A stretch of DNA of 64,000 nucleotides from Gloeopeniophorella convolvens (GCA_022496205.1 WTXD01000012.1:372001-436000), one strand, 5' to 3'. Shown: positions 12,960-25,621, numbered from the stretch's first letter. Notes: generated from the sequence alone by a model not told the origin. Program-made: numbers and translations.

Positions 12960-14160
12960 AGCGATGATGGGGGGCGGGTCCTCAGCTGATAGCGCGCGCG
13001 AGCCGGAGCGCTATAACTGCGTACGTGCCACATATGTATGTGGGTTATTCGGGTGGAGCACAGACCGTTGTCAGTTAGCTACGGCCCCCAGCTGAGATGT
13101 CGCAGGCGTACTACGTACCTAGCTAAGAACGGGCGCGATGGGTGCGCGCGAAAGGCAGACACGGACCTCGCCAGCCCAGACTTATATATATATAGTATGC
13201 TCACACCTGCGGCGCGCGCGGTTGCCATGAAGGCAGGAAGCCCAGTAAAGCACTGTGCCAGGTGCCTGACTGCGGGGCGAAACTATTCAGGCGGGGCTAA
13301 CTGGAAATGGAGGGGCGCATCCACAGAAGGCTTCGCAACTGACTGCAATGCACATGCGCTGGGCATGCGCCACAAAGAAGCGCAGGTTCCGAGCGCGCTG
13401 CACAAGGAGCCGACGCACGCACGCGCCAATTGCGCGTAGGCCCGGATAAAGTATGCGTTACGCTCGACGTCGCCTCGGTCCTGGGAACTTCTAACCGCGT
13501 TGAAGACCCGTGCCTCATGCTGGCAACAGGTGTGCCCGTGTGCCCCTCCCGGATATGTGTTCTCACGCAGGCCCGCGCAGCGCTGAAACGTGGATACGCA
13601 GACGCCGCCGTTGCAACTCGAAGCGCAGCTCACAGGGAGCTGAGCGATGGCCGCAGGTTCTTCCAATTACGTCCCAAATACATCCGACGCCGCTGCTGCC
13701 TCCGGCACCGTTCCCTCTAAACCCCACCTGCGCACGCGCGGTCGGGCGCATGCGCACCGAGACCAATGTCCACGCGATTAGCACGTGTCCGGAACAACAA
13801 ATTGTCTGTGAGAACGCGCCGTTCGGGGAAACGGCGGAGCCCTGGGCTAGCCTGCTCGCGCACGACCTGCGGGACCGCGAGCTTCGCTTCGGCGGAAGGG
13901 TGCCCGTGGAAGGCACGTGCCGAAATAAGGTTGCATTGCGATTGAGACATACGCTGCGCGGCCGTAAGTAGCGAGACCTGCGACTGGGGAGCCCGGGCCA
14001 AGCTGCGACAACCGGCGTTTCAGCTTCAGAATGTGTCACCACTGCGCATGCAACAGGCTGACAAGTGCGCAAGAAACACCGCGCACTTGTCAGCGCGAGC
14101 AGATGGAGTAACGGACCCTGACATACCTCCAAAGTCTCCGGGTTCCCAGCACCGGCGCAC
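12960..14160. other. Region between MKK and MED1, no gene recognised
   Basis: This is the 1.2 kb upstream of the MAP kinase kinase start and downstream of the MED1 stop. Several short open frames exist on both strands, but none has a recognisable domain or a convincing intron. A TATATATATA run near 13183-13195 is the only striking low-complexity site. Confidence 0.55.
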
Positions 14161-16392
14161 TTACGCCACCGCCTGCGACGCCGCCCACACTCGCCCAGGC
14201 AAGCCGAGTGCGCCGCCGCGCCGCACGGCCTCCTCTAGAGCCGATGTCTGTATTTCGGCGCCCATCGCACCTTGTACCTGAACCGTTGCTCCCGCGGCGC
14301 CGTTCAGCACCACCGAGACACTGACCATGCCAGGCATCGGAGGGCGTTCGGGGAAGGTGAGCATGACGGCCGATGACCCAACATACGCGTTGACAGGAAT
14401 GGACCGCGGAGTGTAGGTGCCTGCGACCGAGGGAGTCAGCTGCGCCCCTGCGCAAAAGCGACGGATTGGGCGCACCTGCGAGGAGCGCCCGTAGTTCATC
14501 CTCGGTTGCCGCATCGGGCGCACCGGCATCATCGGCCACGGGAGGTGCCGAAGAGGCCTCCGGCATCCACGCGCACCCGCTCAGGATCTCGTTCAGCCAG
14601 CACTGATCGCGCACAATCTCCAGCACGGCCCACACCTCCTGCATGTTGTACACCTGCACGCGCTCGAGCAGGAAGCCCGGCTCGTCCGGCGTAGTCAAAG
14701 TCAGCCGCAGCGGCGGATGCAGGCCCGTTGGCGAAGCCTGTTCCGGTGAATGGGTCAGCATGGGCTGCGCGCGAACATACAGTACCTGGAACGTGGGTAC
14801 GCACATAGGTCGCTGTGTAGCGCTCCATCGGCATTGGGCCGTCGGGGTTCAGCTATGGCGGTGGGCGTCAGCGCCAGCGTCTGAGAGATATTAAGGCACC
14901 GCGCCGGGTGTACTGACCAGCATATCAACCCAGCTCCCGGTGGCAAACTGCAAGCCAGCCGCCGGGTCCGCGAACGGGAGCTGCTCGTGCGGGCGCACGA
15001 CGCGCGCGATCTCGAGCATGCGCGATTGGCTCATGACCACGCCGCGCGCGAACGCGAGCACCCAACCGTACTTGCCCGCGTGAATGCCTGATGGTAGTGG
15101 GAACTGGTGCTCGAAGCTCGTTGCCTGCGGCGCGAGCGGGAACGATGGACGTGCGGACAGCATCGACCCGGGGGACGGAGGGGGCGGCTCCGCGGGCGCG
15201 GTGAGCTGCACGCAATTCAGCACGGCACGGGTCACGCCGATGGGCGGCGGGTGCACGCTGAGACAGGTATGGAGGTGCAGCGGCGGGATGTCGAAGGACG
15301 GGAACTGCAGAGGCGGGGTCGTCGGCGCGCAGCGCTTCAGGGAGAGGTAAATGCGTGGGGAAAGGTACACCAGGAAGCATATCGTTGGCGAATGCAGGTA
15401 CGGGATTCCCAGCGCGTGCCCGCGAAGCAAGAGCACGTCAAGCGGAATGGAAGTCTGGCCGGGTGTATGTCTGTAAACGGCAGCGTAAGCAAGTATGTTT
15501 GGAGGCTCCAGAGAATAAAACATGTGGAGGAAAGGGGCATCGGATGCGGTTGCAGAAATGAAGCAGGGACGACACGTAAATAGGGGAACACGAGACACGC
15601 ACTGCGCAAGATAAGCCGCCTCGGCCTGGGTAAATTCTGCAAGCTTTTTTGCGAGCACATCTACTTCGCCGAACCAGCGTGCGCCCGCATCAGGTGCGGG
15701 GTCATTAGCTGCGAGTTCGTCGAGGCGCATGAGGTACTCGAGGGCGTCACGCAGCTTACGTCCGTCGCCGCCGCGCGCGACGCTGCGCACGAGGCGCGAG
15801 AAGAACGCGTCCATTGCAGGCGAGTCGCGGCCCTCGGTAGAGCCTGCGAACGTCGCATGTACGCTCGGCTCGGGCAGCAGCGCGACGTCGAGCACGAGCA
15901 CCTTCCCGCCAAGCACGAGCGTGCCCGCGGCGGCCTCGGGGAACGCTTGCATGCCTGCCGCAGAGCTCCATGCACTGATGCGCGATATTGCACTTGAATC
16001 GTCCGCGAGCCCGTCGTATCCTCGCTCTGCGCGCCGCCGCTCCTGCGCGGCAGTGACCGTCTGCGCCACTTGTGTGCGAGACTGCGTGCGGTCAGCCACA
16101 CGACAAAACAGCGTGGGCGCTGTGGCGAACGTACGAGGTGGAGCACGTGCTGCCCAGCGGATTGTTGCCGCAGTAGAGAGACGGTTTTGGGGTCGTTCAC
16201 AACTGTTGCAGAGTGAAGCGTTGCGGAATGGGAAAGCCGCCCCAAGTTGTCGATGAGCGTGTGCAAGAAGGCAACGGTCTTCTCGCTTGAGATGGAGAAT
16301 GGGTGCAAGCCGGGCGCGGAGATGTTTTCTGGCATGGGTGTCTCCTGCAGCGCCGACAGGAGAGTCGGTGGGACTTCAGAATTGTCTGTCAT
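14161..16392 (-). CDS. MED1: Mediator of RNA polymerase II transcription, subunit 1
   Basis: Five exons from the right: 16392-16135, 16081-14918, 14852-14805, 14764-14476 and 14447-14161, giving 681 residues. Mediator bridges transcription factors and RNA polymerase II in the nucleus; Med1 belongs to the middle module. An early helical stretch (FLHTLIDNLGRLSHS) is followed by the Med1-like core: LVLGGKVLVLDVALLPEPSV, then DAFFSRLVRSVARGGD and LRDALEYLMRLDELA. Later conserved-looking blocks include NILAYAAVYRHTPG and, near the C-terminus, VGSSAVMLTFPERPPMPGMV. A short third exon of 16 codons is bridged by clear splice sites. The call rests on pattern memory of fungal Med1, which is poorly conserved. 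Its start codon lies 196 bp from the divergent DUF6535 gene. Confidence 0.72.
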
Positions 16393-16588
16393 GATGAGCA
16401 CACAATGGTTTGGGATCAAGTCGCCACAATAGACGCACCGCGCGCGCCGCGGAAGCGCGCGTGTCCGACGGGCGCTTCCACGACCTGCTTCCGCACTACA
16501 ATCATCATCACCAGCGTCAACGCGTCAACGACTCGGTCTCCAAGAACCCCCGAGTGCAGGCGGTTTAATTGTACCCGTTTTATGCTCA
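16393..16588. promoter_or_regulatory. Compact bidirectional promoter between MED1 and the DUF6535 gene
   Basis: Only 196 bp separate the two divergent start codons, so regulatory DNA must be shared. No TATA box is obvious on either strand. Confidence 0.55.
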
Positions 16589-18836
16589 ATGGAGAACCAG
16601 GGTATGTAGCACCCGCCCCATCCGTTCTTCTTGTCTGATGACCATCTCTGTGCATGTGTCTGGTGTCTAGGGGAACCTTTGCCTGGTGACGCGCCTCGGG
16701 GAGACACATTCAGTGATCCATCTGGGGCGTTGTTTTCCATGTACCTGTCTCGAGCGGAAAAGGTTGACAAAGATCAAGCGGAAAGCTGGAAGGCGGACGC
16801 GGATGGTATCTTGGTTTATGTGCGTCATCATGCTGCTCCCTGTGTGCGTTTCGAAGGCTGAACACTCCTGCAATATGGCATAGACCGGTCTTTTCTCGGC
16901 CACTGTCGCCGCGTTCATCATAGAAAGTTACAGAAACCTCCAGCCCGATTCTGGCAATGCTTCTGTTGCCCTCTTGGCCCAAATATCACAGCAGCTTGCC
17001 ATTCCGCCCGGGACCTCGCTTCCGTCATCTGCAATCCCAGGTCTCGCTGAACTCTCCAACTTTCGTAGGCCTCCATCCGCGGTGTGGATAAACTCGCTGT
17101 GGTTTCTCAGTCTAGTCATGAGTCTTACCTGCGCACTCTTGGCCACCCTTCTCCAACAATGGGCGCGTCGATACCTCCTCGTCTCACAGGAACGCGGCAG
17201 CAAGCTGCACGACCGCGCACGCATCCGTTCCTTCTTTGCGGAGGGGCTGATCAAGTACCGCTTTCATGAGGTAGCGCAAGCCCTGCCAGCGCTTCTCCAC
17301 TTCTCCGTATTTCTCTTCTTTGCCGGACTCCTCATCTTCCTGTTCAACATCGACCTCATTGTCTTTTGCGTCGTCACACCTCCTGTCGCTGCATGCATTC
17401 TCATCTATGCGGCGTTGACATTCATGCCCCTCCTGCACCACAGCAGCCCATATCAGACACCACTGTCGGTTTTTGTGTGGTTTCTCACGATGGGAACACT
17501 GCGCATGATCAAACGCGTGTGTGGGTATTCGTTCCTGATCCAGAACCAAACTCGTTCGGTAGTCTGGTCAAGAGTCGCAAACCCCCTGCCCCACAATGCA
17601 GGCTACAGCGAATGGAATCTCGAGTGGTCGATTGCGCGGCACTTCAAAGCGAGCGCGAAGAACCGACATTGGACGATTGACGCCCGTGCGTTTGCGTGGA
17701 CGCTTGACCTCCTGGACGAAGACCACGAGCTCGAGCAATTCGCAGCGGGAATACCGGGTCTCTTCCGCTCTCAGGTGGTCACACGGCCCAAAGAGATGCT
17801 CGCCCAAATCACTCAACACAGCATCCTGCATCCCAACCTCGGGACCGACATCAAGAAGCTCGTCTCACGATCATCTGCAGCCGCTGCCTACGCATTGTCC
17901 CCGGCAAGCCGTATTCAGCGCGACCAGGCGTGCCTGCGTGCGCTGCACTTCATCCCCGGTACGATCCGAGGCGCGCTCGAGAGCGCGTTCCGCGGGCCCA
18001 ACTCAACCTTTACCATCCCGCCGTTCCTGTACGGCATCGAGTCATGGCGCGTTGCCGAGGAGCTGCGGCAGGACACGTCGGTCGAGCTCAAGATTCGGGT
18101 CGCCGCGGAGTGCGTCGCCGCGATGAATGCGGCGTGTCTCGACCCGGCCGACCCGCGCGTCGCGCTGGCAGTCGCGGAGCGGCTGCATATGACACGTGAC
18201 GAGCTCGCGCGCTGTGTGCGTGAGCACGAGCACGACAAGCTGCTGCTCGCGCACCTTGTTATGTTCGTGCTGCGCATGAGCCGCGCCGCGCTCAGCATGC
18301 AGCATATCATCGACCCCACCTTGACGCAGCGCACGCTTGGGGTCATCCTCGCGCGGAAGAGCCCAGGCGGGTGGCCCGCCGCGCACGAGGTCGCGCCGGG
18401 CTTGCGCGCGGCCTTTGACCAGACCTGGGACGAGCTCGGGCGTGCCGAGGCGAACCTGAGCATAGAGCCCGCGGGCGTCGACACGCTGTTCCCGTCGTTT
18501 GACTATGTCAAGGCGCTGCGCAATATAGCGATCATGCGCGAGGCGCTGCAGCCAGCGTATGACACCTTCCAGCGCACGTCCACCGGGAACTCTGGGTCTC
18601 CTATCCCCTCGGCACAACCTTCGCCCGTGTCTACGGTCGTGACACCGACGCATGAAACCTTGCTCCCTGTCCCTTCGGAACTCCGGTGGGAGTCGCCTCA
18701 AGAGGGCGATGCTGGCTTGGGTACGGTATCGCGGCTAAGTCAACCCTTTGCGGAACCTTCCTCTTTCCCAAACTCGTCCTCAATGGGAGTTCATGAAGAG
18801 TCGCCATCGCTAGACAGATACTCGAGCGCTGTATGA
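16589..18836 (+). CDS. DUF6535 multi-pass membrane protein
   Basis: Three exons: 16589-16601, 16671-16819 and 16884-18836, giving 704 residues. The tiny 13-nt first exon (ATG plus three codons and a base) is chosen because only it joins in phase to the second. The N-terminal domain shows the usual DUF6535 order: a W-x-A-D-A-D-G-I-L-V-Y segment, a first hydrophobic helix TGLFSATVAAFIIESYRNLQ, NASVALLAQISQQL, then VWINSLWFLSLVMSLTCALL and QQWARRYL. Two further hydrophobic helices occur near residues 195-240. From about residue 290 the protein is soluble, helical and Ala/Arg/Leu-rich, ending in a Ser/Pro-rich tail. DUF6535 proteins are expanded in mushrooms and have no known function. The gene looks intact. 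Confidence 0.88.
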
Positions 18837-21029
18837 CGATTACCTGCCACCCTGGCTTGAGTGTGCTTTGTTATTTTTATCGAATATAATATGCTTCGTG
18901 TAATAAGCGAGACGTGTTCGGCCTTGTGCCAGCCAGTGCCGTAAAGCCGATCGGCGATGACGCCTGCGAAAGGAAAAGCCGACCGCGTCCGAGTCGATAT
19001 CTAAGTATTTAGCAAATTATGGAATTTAGCACGAGTCGGCGCTCGATCGAGTCCACTGGTGCCCACGGGCCACGACGCCAGCTTCCTGCAACGGCCTTTC
19101 TCTAACACGGCCATCGGGTTCTACCATCTTACCTCCCACAGACTCACGATCCTCCAGACTGATGCACTTTCGTTCAAGTTGTCCCTCAATCAAGTTACCC
19201 AGGCGGCGGGCGCTACAGTATATCTCTAAGCTATCTCTATCTTTGTCTCCCTGCTCCTCGGGACCTTGATCTCCTTCCGTCCCTCTCACCTGCTTATTCT
19301 TTCCCCGTTGCTGTCCCTCTGATCTCATTATACTAATTCCACCACCCCCTCTGCAAGCCCTATCCCATAGCTGGATTACTTTTCACAGTTTACCTTATAC
19401 ATCCTGTGGCCCGGAACCAGTCCCCATGTTCTTCATGCACATTCATTTCCTCCTTACCAGCACTCGGTCCTTATCTCAGTTCATTCTCACTGGCCCTCCC
19501 GCCGTACTACTACCAACACCACCGCCACCATCATCATTTTGGACATTTATCGTACTTTTCTCGGGCTTTCGTCACGCCAATGATCCAATCAAGGGGTTTC
19601 AGTCTCACTTGTCGTGTTCCGGCGTGCACCGGACCATTTACGCGCCCAAGTCACACGTCAAGGCAACGATCAACGGGTTCAGCGGCTCGCTGAGTGGCTC
19701 TCGCTGCCGTCTTGGTGATTATTGTGTTTTAAAAGCACGGATACGTTGGATGCTAGGTACCAGCAGAGGACTGTTCTATACTTACCTCCACCGTAGGCGA
19801 CGGTAAATGCTCGGAAGAACAACAGCACGCATTTCGCTCCCATGCTGATTGCGTTGTTTCTCAAAGCGCAGCCGCTCGGCGCGTTGTGGAAGTACGAGTA
19901 CTCGATTAGGACGCCATCTGGGCGGCGGGCCCCACGGTCGGGGCTGGTCTACTGCACTCCCCTGATGGTACTTTTTCTGCTGTGGGCTGCTCTAGAAATT
20001 GACGCTCATACAATACAGAAGCCCTATGGGATGTGTCGCACGCAAAGGCCATTGATATAATGGTGATGCTCCCTGCCGAACTGTCATCTCGGAGCGTCGG
20101 GCACGAATGACGCTGTGCACTTTTGACTCTATGTGTGGCAGAAGTGCACTCCATTTCACGCAAGTTGGTTATTTGACTGTCCAACTTCACCGCTTCTCGA
20201 TCACCACTGATGAAAATTTCACCCTTTCAAATCCATAGTAGCGCATACCTCGACGTACAGAACCCCTCCATTAGTACGTATGTCCGCCTAAAGCACCCTA
20301 CGCATACATTGACGGCGTTATGTCTAGTGTAACGCCGCGGTGTCGTTTCTCTTCCTCAGAACAAGATGTCCCCAAGGGCTGACACTGAAGCAACATTGAT
20401 CGTCTTGTTCAACTCTGGGTTTCCTTATCGCGCATCGCACACTAAGAGCCCCTGGCTGCGCGCAAATGCCGTTCAATCTCGGACATCCTTCGGGGCACAT
20501 CTGATCAATGCACTTTTCCTGATAGCATAGGTCTCCATGCTACTTGTTTCTAGCACCTCGCTCAATGGGGGATGCGCCCGTGTATCTCAGGATAACTGCC
20601 GTTGGGCTGTCCGAGTATATCCTTTCCGGAATGAGGGCGGAATCAACCTAACCTTTACATCCTGTGTCCTTGTCCTCGCCGCACTAGCTGTCTTTGCTGT
20701 GGCGGTTCCACCCTCTGAGAAGGACAAATCACTAGGTATGGCATCGCCACTCGCCGCTTGCCGCTCATCCCTACCCGCCTGGAGTCGTGTTAACTCCACT
20801 GATCCCAACTTCGGCTCCTCGGCCGCAGCAACTGATTGACTGCGTGGAAACTCGTGTTTGAGCTGGGAAACCTGAGAAATAGGGGTATGCTGGAAGCGGG
20901 AGGTCCCACGGTCGGGACGCTGGGCTGCCTCAGAGCACAGCAGGATCACCCTTGCACTCCATGTACTTGTCAGGACAATGGCAGCCAGGTTGCCCTGGAT
21001 ATATCCCTTTCGGAATGGGGATTAAGGCA

Positions 21030-21036
21030 TATAAAA
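21030..21036 (+). promoter_or_regulatory. TATA box of peptide gene A
   Basis: TATAAAA lies 73 nt before the peptide start codon. The paralogous copy has TATAAAG at almost the same distance (68 nt), inside otherwise diverged flanks. Confidence 0.55.
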
Positions 21037-21102
21037 CGGTGGACCTCTTCGCTCTTAGCCATACCGCACATCTCCGCCATTTGGACCCACAACCGACTCA
21101 AC

Positions 21103-21213
21103 ATGCATAGAATCGCGTTCTCGTTCATCATTGTCTCGCTCGCGACCTTGGCTACGGCACTGCCCATGATCCTACCAGTTGCCGAGAGGGACTTAGAGCC
21201 ACTGAGTTCGTGA
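21103..21213 (+). CDS. 36-residue putative secreted peptide, copy A
   Basis: A short open frame of 36 codons. Residues 1-19 form a classic signal peptide (basic MHR, then a hydrophobic core ending ATA), leaving a mature part starting LPMILP and ending EPLSS. The same frame of identical length, with the same stop codon, exists at 25683-25793. The copies differ at many synonymous and conservative positions but have no indel, while the DNA around them is full of indels. A TATA box precedes both. This suggests a maintained coding sequence, though 37 codons is too short to exclude chance. Function is unknown; a secreted peptide or an exon of a longer small secreted protein are both possible. Confidence 0.5.
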   Translation: MHRIAFSFIIVSLATLATALPMILPVAERDLEPLSS

Positions 21214-22075
21214 TTGCTGGCAGCTTCTTCGCCTCATTCAAGTTTGCTCACCCAGACTTGTCCATTCAGAGTCCCTCCCACTACCCCGCTTGCCAACTGC
21301 CGATGGGGGTTTCTTCGCCCACAATTCTCCTCATAGGACCGGGGGCTCCGTCCACACTGTCCTCCCTACTCCCCGTTGATGTCGCGCGCTCAGCTACGCG
21401 GCAACCAGTAGAACATCAGTTGAATATTTTCACAATCTGACCCGTTTTTAGTCATGAAGTTAGAATCTTGGCGGGGTTTTCGCAGCAGATTTAAACTCTT
21501 CTCTCAGAATCTGTGCCAACCACATACCGTAATCGGACGAGTCATCTTTCCTGGTATCCAGGCTCTTTAGATGAAAGAATGTGGCATGCGTCCAGTGTGT
21601 CCGAGATGCGCATCACGTGCAGTCCACACGAACGGTGTCCACAAGTTTTGCTTAAAAGCTTGCTCCAACTTGAACTTAACTGAATCCCGCGTCTCCCCCG
21701 AACAGTCAAACCTGACTCGGACTGCAGTAGGCTACATCTCTGGCAACAGACCCACGGCGCCCATAGGTCAGCCTACTCTACAACCACTACATTCTTCGCA
21801 CCTCCCCTGTAAGCCAAGGTGACATGACGACATCTTCTGAAGGCCTGGGGTAAGGGCAACCCCCTCGCATACCACGTTGGCAAGGACTGACCCTACTTCT
21901 CCACCGTGATAGGGCTTCATCGCACCTCAGCAACACGCAAAATCCCTTAGCCCGCTCCCTGGCGATTAGGCCCCCCATCCGCTCACCTGGCACACGAGCC
22001 GAAGCACGCGTCGCTCTCCACAAGGAGACGGAGAGCCCCAAGATTCGCTTGTGTTCGGCATATGCCCAGCTCAAC

Positions 22076-23752
22076 ATGTTCCTACCTATCTCCCTCCTTC
22101 CTCCCGAGCTTCTCTCCCGGATCTTTCGACATCTTCGAGACGACATCGATGCGGTGCAGTCGCCACGTCTCGGCTGGGCCACTGTCACGCACGTCTGCCG
22201 GCGATGGCGCCAGGTCGCGTTAGAAGACGCATCGCTGTGGGGAAAGATCAGCGGCGTCTGGCTCAGGCAGCAATGGTTCTCTGAGGTGCTTGTTCGGTCG
22301 AAGCGGGTGCCAATCGATTTAACATACCACACTCGACCATCTCATGCAGTCTTCTCTATGCTGTCCCGGCACTTCTCCCGCATCCGCACGTTATCACTTC
22401 GTGACGTACGGAATAGCCCAGAGTTGCAAGAGATCCTTCGCTCAGAGGCTCCGCGTCTACAAGAGCTTACTCTGAAATCCATGAATTCGCGCTTCATGTC
22501 ATTCATAGAGAGCGGGGACCAACCTGACAGGTTCGCGCTGTTCAACGGCCAGGCACCGAAGTTGCGAAAGATACACCTCCATACCTTTTCCATTCCGTGG
22601 ATCTGTTTCACGAAGCTCAACCTGACTCACTTCATAGTGAATCTGGGAACGAAACGGGACGTCTCCGGGGCACTGGGCAGCTTGGATAAACTCGTAGAGT
22701 TCTTGTCCGAGAGTGGCCGGGCTTTGGAGGTGCTTATTCTGGACGGCTGTCTTAACCTCGAAACGTTGCCTCCGCACCGCCCTCGGACCATCGAACTTCC
22801 GCACCTTCATTCCCTACGCCTTCTCGGGTCAAGCTCGTGTATCGTGTATCTGTTCAACCTACTGGAGACACCCTCCCTTTTCAAGCTATCCCTGCACTTT
22901 AGGACCAAAGACCAGACTGATGTCGCAGAGTGGCCCGCCATTGTTCCCACCGTTTTATCGCGTTTCGAAAGAGCCGACTTGACTTTCCGGAGACTCAGCC
23001 TCGACATTGCCAAGTTTCCTTCCCCAACAAGGATATACGCATCCTGTGATGTACCCCTCCCGGGTCAAGATCATTCCTCCACAGCCGCCGACAGAGTTTC
23101 GCTAGAGCTGACATTCGATGCACCGATGCTCGCAGAGGACTGGCGGCACAACATCGTGCAGAAGGTATGCGCGGCGAAATCCATGGAAGGGCTCAACCTT
23201 GTCAAGATCCGCGCCCGTACCTCCGGTTTCGACGGCGGACAGTGGGCAACCCTCTTTCGCCCATGTCTTGAAGTTACGGCGCTGGAAGTCCATGGACAGA
23301 GTACCGACCTGCTCCTCCGGGCGATAATGTTCCGCAGCTCGGTAACAGACGCCACAGACATACAGGCAGGCCGGCATGCACAATCACAAGAAGGCCGTGG
23401 CACTCTTCGTGTGCAGCCATTCCTCTTCCCCCAGCTGATATCTCTCTCCTTGAACGACCTAAACCTCACGGAAACTGTCCGCGATGAGAATTCCCTAATC
23501 CTATCCGATCTAGCCAACAGTCTGATGTTTCGGGAGGGGTTGGAAACGCCAATCAAGGAGCTCGGCGTCTGGAACTGCACGATCCCTGCCGAAGATGCAG
23601 CTAGACTTGGAAGGCTTGTCTCCGAATTTCGCTGGGATGGGTGCGAGAGTTTGCCCGATTCCGAGGAAGATGAAGAAGATGAGGAAGATGAGGACTTGGG
23701 GAACTCATACGACGGTGGGGCTGACTTCCTTGAATACGGCATGATTGAATAG
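22076..23752 (+). CDS. F-box protein with leucine-rich C-terminal part
   Basis: Single exon, 558 residues from the first in-frame ATG at 22076; the open frame continues a little upstream without an ATG, so a small upstream exon cannot be excluded. The F-box lies at the very N-terminus: PISLLPPELLSRIFRHL, then VTHVCRRWRQVALEDASLWGKI. It should bind Skp1 and act as substrate adaptor of an SCF ubiquitin ligase. Residues about 110-520 hold irregular leucine-rich stretches (LRDVRNSPELQEIL, LEVLILDGCLNLETL), as in other mushroom F-box proteins. The tail is acidic, with a run of Glu and Asp from a GAAGAT repeat near 23661-23697. The gene looks intact and sits between the two copies of the ~2.3 kb repeat. 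Confidence 0.86.
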   Translation: MFLPISLLPPELLSRIFRHLRDDIDAVQSPRLGWATVTHVCRRWRQVALEDASLWGKISGVWLRQQWFSEVLVRSKRVPIDLTYHTRPSHAVFSMLSRHFSRIRTLSLRDVRNSPELQEILRSEAPRLQELTLKSMNSRFMSFIESGDQPDRFALFNGQAPKLRKIHLHTFSIPWICFTKLNLTHFIVNLGTKRDVSGALGSLDKLVEFLSESGRALEVLILDGCLNLETLPPHRPRTIELPHLHSLRLLGSSSCIVYLFNLLETPSLFKLSLHFRTKDQTDVAEWPAIVPTVLSRFERADLTFRRLSLDIAKFPSPTRIYASCDVPLPGQDHSSTAADRVSLELTFDAPMLAEDWRHNIVQKVCAAKSMEGLNLVKIRARTSGFDGGQWATLFRPCLEVTALEVHGQSTDLLLRAIMFRSSVTDATDIQAGRHAQSQEGRGTLRVQPFLFPQLISLSLNDLNLTETVRDENSLILSDLANSLMFREGLETPIKELGVWNCTIPAEDAARLGRLVSEFRWDGCESLPDSEEDEEDEEDEDLGNSYDGGADFLEYGMIE

Positions 23753-25614
23753 AATAAAACCAAAATTGCGACATTTGTGACCAAGGGAGCCGTATTACGT
23801 AACGATGACAAACGCAGCAAAGGGAAAAGCCGACGCGTAGCGCTGACTCCGCTCGAGTCCGAGTCTGCGGAACGGTGCCAGTTTCTTGCGCTGTCCTTTC
23901 TCTAACACGGACCCCGGAGGCTTGGAGTCTTATTATCCCGCAAGACCCACCAAATCCTAAACTGAAGCGTTTCTGTGGTCCCACAATCAAGTTACCCAAA
24001 CGCTGTATCTCTGTCTTTGTCCTCCTCTTCAATCTCCTCCTGTTTCTCTCAGCTGCTGTATTCCTCCCCTGCTACAGTCTCTCTACCCTCCTTATACCAA
24101 TTCTACCACCCCTCTGCAAGATGTATCCTGTGGTTGGATCACGTTTTTACTGTGTACCTTATTCATACTGTGGCCCACCGGTCGGGGCCCGTGTCCTTCC
24201 TGCACCTTCATTTCTCCCCTAACTAGTACTCGGTCCTCGTCTCACTTCATTCTCAATATCTCTCCCGCTCTACAACCAACGCCATCGCCGCCATCATAAT
24301 ATTGCGCGTTTGCCTTATTTTGCTTGGCTTTCGTCACAGCAGTAGTCCAAATCAGGACTTTCGATCTCACTGCTTGTCGAGTTCCGGCGCTCACTGGACC
24401 GTTTACGCGCTCGAGTCACACGGCAAGACAACAATCAACGGGTGCAAAGGCTCTTTGGGGTATGTAGTTCTCGCTGCGGTCACGGTGACTGCTGTATCTG
24501 AGAAGCATGAGTAGTCACCAGCAGGCCTGGGAATTGTTCTATACTTACCTCCGCCGTGGGCGACGGTAGTGGCTCGGCAGAACGACAGCTCACAATTCAC
24601 TCCCGTGTAGATCGTATTGTTTCTCAAAGCGCCGCGGCTCAGCGCGTCATGAGAGTACTCGTACTCGATTAGAACACTATCTGGCCCCCGCGATTGGGGA
24701 TGGTCTACCACCCTCACTTAATGATACTTTCTCTGTTGTGGGCTATTCTGAAGGTCGATGCTCATACAAAACAGGCCATTGATATAAACGGCGATGCTCT
24801 CTGCCCTTCTCTGCCGAGCTGTCATCTCGGAGCGTCGGGCCTGAACGATGCTGTGTGCTTTCAGCTCCTCATGTGCGGCAAAGGCGCATCTAATCATGTC
24901 ACGCAAGTTACCTATCTGACTACCCACTTTCAGAACTTCTCTCTCACTGGTGAAAAAATTTCTCTTCGAATCTACAGCGGCGCGCACCTTGGAGTACAGA
25001 ACACCACCAATAGTACGTATGTCCGTCTAAAGCACCCTGCCCATAGATTGATGGTGTTATTTTCAGTATAATACCGCAGTGTCGGTCCTCTTCATCAGAA
25101 CAAGATGCCCCCCAGGGCCGACACTGAAGCAACATCGATCCGGCGTCCTGTTCCATCGCACACCGAGAGCTCCTGGCGGCGCACACATGCAGTCCAAGCT
25201 CGGGCATCCGGGATTTAACTGACCTCTACTTCCTGTGTCCTTATCCTCGCCGCACCGGCTGCCTTTACTGCGGCGCTTTCACCCTCTGAGGGACGAATTT
25301 GTAAGTTTGGGATAGCCGCTCGCTGCTTCTTCATACCCCACTTGAAGTCGTCTTAACCCCAATGATCCCAACTTCGGCACCTCGGCCACGACAGCTGATT
25401 AACTGCGTGGAAAACCGTGTCCGAGCCAGGAAACCTGAAAAATGGGGAGTATACTGGAAGCGGGAAGTCGTACGAGTGGGCTACTAAGCGGCCGCTCAGA
25501 GTGCTGTGCATCCTACTGATTTGGCAGGATCAGTCGTAGAGCTCATGTATGTCGAGACAATCGTCACTGCTGTATTGCCCTGAGTATATCCCTTTCGGTA
25601 TAAGGATCCTGGAG

Positions 25615-25621
25615 TATAAAG
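25615..25621 (+). promoter_or_regulatory. TATA box of peptide gene B
   Basis: TATAAAG lies 68 nt before the start codon of peptide copy B and matches the placement in copy A. Confidence 0.5.

Larger units (their letters stand above)
18960..21440. repeat. Diverged ~2.4 kb repeat, copy A (left of the F-box gene)
   Basis: By eye this matches 23815-25995 in the same orientation, in many blocks: the opening AAAAGCCGAC segment, TTTCTCTAACACGG, a GATCCAATCAAGGGGTTTCAG-like block, TTGTTTCTCAAAGCGC, GAGTACTCGATTAG, CATCTCGGAGCGTCGGGC, GTACGTATGTCCG, GGGC(T/C)GACACTGAAGCAACAT, and the peptide frame at the right end. Between blocks there are many substitutions and small indels. Open frames inside one copy are broken in the other except for the peptide, so the body is probably noncoding or decayed. 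Boundaries are approximate. No terminal repeats or target duplications were found. Confidence 0.75.

Noticed and set aside
13183..13195. TATA run as a promoter for a gene in 12.96-14.16 kb
   Set aside because: No credible coding sequence follows on either strand at a suitable distance.
19842..20060. Short open frame in repeat copy A with a hydrophobic start
   Set aside because: The corresponding region of copy B is not conserved as protein beyond a few residues.
24694..25071. Open frame resembling a secreted glycoprotein inside repeat copy B
   Set aside because: The aligned part of copy A has a stop codon and indels in this frame, so no coding constraint is visible.
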